Shown: piece by piece, positions 62,488 to 64,000 of the stretch
Position numbering within the stretch: position 1 is the stretch's first letter
How the letters are laid out: each line of letters begins with the position of its first letter
Source: Nymphaea colorata
Taxonomy: Eukaryota > Streptophyta > Magnoliopsida > Nymphaeales > Nymphaeaceae
Reading direction: 5' to 3'
Assembly: GCF_008831285.2 (NCBI RefSeq)
Contig: NC_045143.1
Coordinates: forward strand, 14,037,151 to 14,101,150
Length of the DNA: 64,000 bases
Position numbers and translations under genes: made by a program
The notes under the pieces: model-generated
What the model was told of the DNA's origin: nothing
The model's input: the letters and a program-made list of their open reading frames with translations, nothing else
Databases searched by the model: none

Positions 62488-63894
62488 TCACTCTTTTCCA
62501 TCAGCAGCCCGAAGTGAACCAAGTTGAACTGGGGCTTGGGTGCCAACCACTTTAGATGTTCCATAAATTGATAAATCGACCCCTTGTGTCTTTTCTTTTT
62601 CAATCTGGTCTTTTATCCAAAAGTACGTGATCCTCAAACCATCCTGGTGTATTCAAACAGAACAAAAAGAATTAGTTCTGAAACTAGTAAGTCATAAGCG
62701 AAAAAGATAGATGACCAACATTGAATTGCAATTGATTTTGCTAGGTTGAAAATGGATGAAAAGGGGAAGAGAAACCATTGGTTTCCAACCTTCAGTTTCA
62801 TTGTTGGTGCCCAACCCAGCTTCTCCTTTATCAGTGTGTTGTCTGAGTTGCGGCCACGGACGCCCTCTGGACCAGGGATATGATGGATGGGGAGATTCTT
62901 GTCCTCAAAACTGAGCACAATTTCTGCCATCTCGTTCATGCTGACCATTTCATCGCTACCAATGTTCAAGGGCTCCCGAAAATCTGACTTCGTCAATCTA
63001 AGCCAAAGACAAATATGCTGATGAGGATTCAGCAGTAGAACCAAGTTTATTAAAGTTCAAACAAAATGAATATCTAACAAGTTAACAAGCAAATCGTTAA
63101 CAGCTTATAGGGCAAAATTTTGTGCCATAGGAGTTGCAGTTTAGTACAAAAGGACTAGCGTCGAGCTTTCAAGCAAAAATTAGCTTTCCATTCTAGACAT
63201 ATAAGAATTTTCCATTTTGAACTGTTTGTATTGTTCGTTATGTAAGATTTCAAAAAGTAGACTAATAACTAAATTTTGATCAAATCCAAGCAAAAATCAG
63301 ATAATGGATAAAGTAGGACATGAACAAACTAAAACCAGCACAACAGCAAGTTATTACCTCAAGACACCTTCGACACATTCATCAATGAAAGTAAAAGATC
63401 GTGTTTGCAGGCCATCGCCCCACATCTCAAACCTATCAGTTGAAGTAATTGCCTTCCTACAGAAAGCAGCAGGAGCCTTCTCCCTTCCACCTAGACAACA
63501 AGGACGTAGCATAAATTGTTAAGGAAAAGAGGAAACTTTAAGATGAAACAAGACTTTGCACATATGCTGTGAGGATTACCAGACAGTGACCTACCTTTCC
63601 ATGTTCCAAAGGGTCCATAGATATTATGGAAACGACCAACTCTACATTCAATCCCAAAGTCCTTATTGTAGTGTTTGCATAGCTCCTCTGTTGCAAGTTT
63701 CTCTAAGCCGTATGCATCTTGAGGCTGACAAAAGGACAACAAAGAGAAGTCAGAATCCAAAGGACAAAATTGAGGAAACTAACAGTTTTCTAGCTCATAC
63801 TTCTGCAGGCCAGGCGTCAGACTCCTTGAGGCTAACATTAGTATCCAACTGTTTAAATTCTGGGTATATGCAAGCACTAGATGCATAAAAAAGC
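62488..63894 (-). CDS. GME: GDP-mannose 3,5-epimerase, C-terminal 240 codons (partial gene)
   Basis: Five exons on the minus strand: 63894-63801, 63724-63595, 63490-63358, 62997-62790, 62643-62488 (TGA at 62488-62490). All borders are GT-AG and phases agree. GME converts GDP-D-mannose to GDP-L-galactose (and GDP-L-gulose) in the cytosol, feeding ascorbate synthesis and cell-wall rhamnogalacturonan II. It is an NAD-binding short-chain dehydrogenase. Visible active-site elements: YASSACIYPEF (Ser/Cys), QDAYGLEKLATEEL (Tyr-x3-Lys), GREKAPAAFCRK (Lys), RSFTFIDECVEGVLRLTKSD, and GPEGVRGRNSDNT (Arg). The C-terminus is VQLGSLRAADGKE, as in other plant GMEs. Plant GME is about 377 residues, so about 137 N-terminal residues lie beyond the right edge. 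63895-64000 is intron. No damage is seen. Confidence 0.97.
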
Positions 63895-64000
63895 CTGTGG
63901 ATCAAAACAATAAATAGTTAACGCCAACCTGAAGTATGTAAAGCTTGAGAATGAAAGATTATAAACTAGCCAAGAGAATAAATTAACTCATGAAAGAAGA

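Overview
This window is nuclear DNA from a flowering plant. The evidence is split genes with GT-AG introns (some in the kilobase range), a plant GDP-mannose 3,5-epimerase, a plant plastid/organelle-type SpoU (TrmL-like) RNA methyltransferase, a broken pectinesterase, a degenerate plant-mobile-domain gene, and abundant plant transposon classes (Ty3/gypsy, hAT, CACTA, foldback MITEs, a LINE trace). I cannot place it below 'angiosperm' from sequence alone. Only two genes look functional. Most of the window is transposon debris and low-copy repeats.

Layout. 1-1332: end of a decayed hAT transposase (minus). 3.48-3.69 kb: GC-rich hAT-type terminal sequence. 4.96-5.81 kb: pectinesterase pseudogene interrupted by a 184-bp hAT-type MITE with an 8-bp target duplication. 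6.95-7.47 kb: microsatellites and a CACTA-type end. 8.09-32.04 kb: a large block built from several diverged copies of one non-coding repeat family (one inverted, two direct, one partial), invaded by a Ty3/gypsy element at 16495-23682. That gypsy element has a perfect GAGTT target duplication. It has lost the rest of pol together with the start of its 3' LTR.

32.66-45.56 kb: the main intact gene, a seven-exon SpoU-family methyltransferase on the plus strand, predicted 278 residues. Intron 4 holds a 364-bp hAT MITE with a perfect 8-bp target duplication, and a tandem duplication that copies the splice acceptor. Intron 6 (8425 bp) holds a complete LTR retrotransposon (38606-44957, TSD GGTTA) with a methionine-tRNA primer site but no recognisable gag-pol. 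That element is itself invaded by hAT-type elements.

45.6-62.4 kb: a LINE trace, an AT-rich MITE-like element, a broken Ty3/gypsy pol on the minus strand whose integrase glutamate is replaced by lysine, a decayed plant-mobile-domain gene, a 2.6-kb tandem array of roughly 165-bp units whose variants look like CpG decay, and a GC-rich 1-kb hAT-like element.

62.49-63.89 kb and beyond: the 3' five exons of GME on the minus strand (about 240 codons). The N-terminal exons lie past the right edge. The two real genes have unrelated jobs (organellar or cytosolic RNA modification, and ascorbate/cell-wall sugar synthesis), and nothing suggests they work together. I found no CRISPR, tRNA or rRNA genes.
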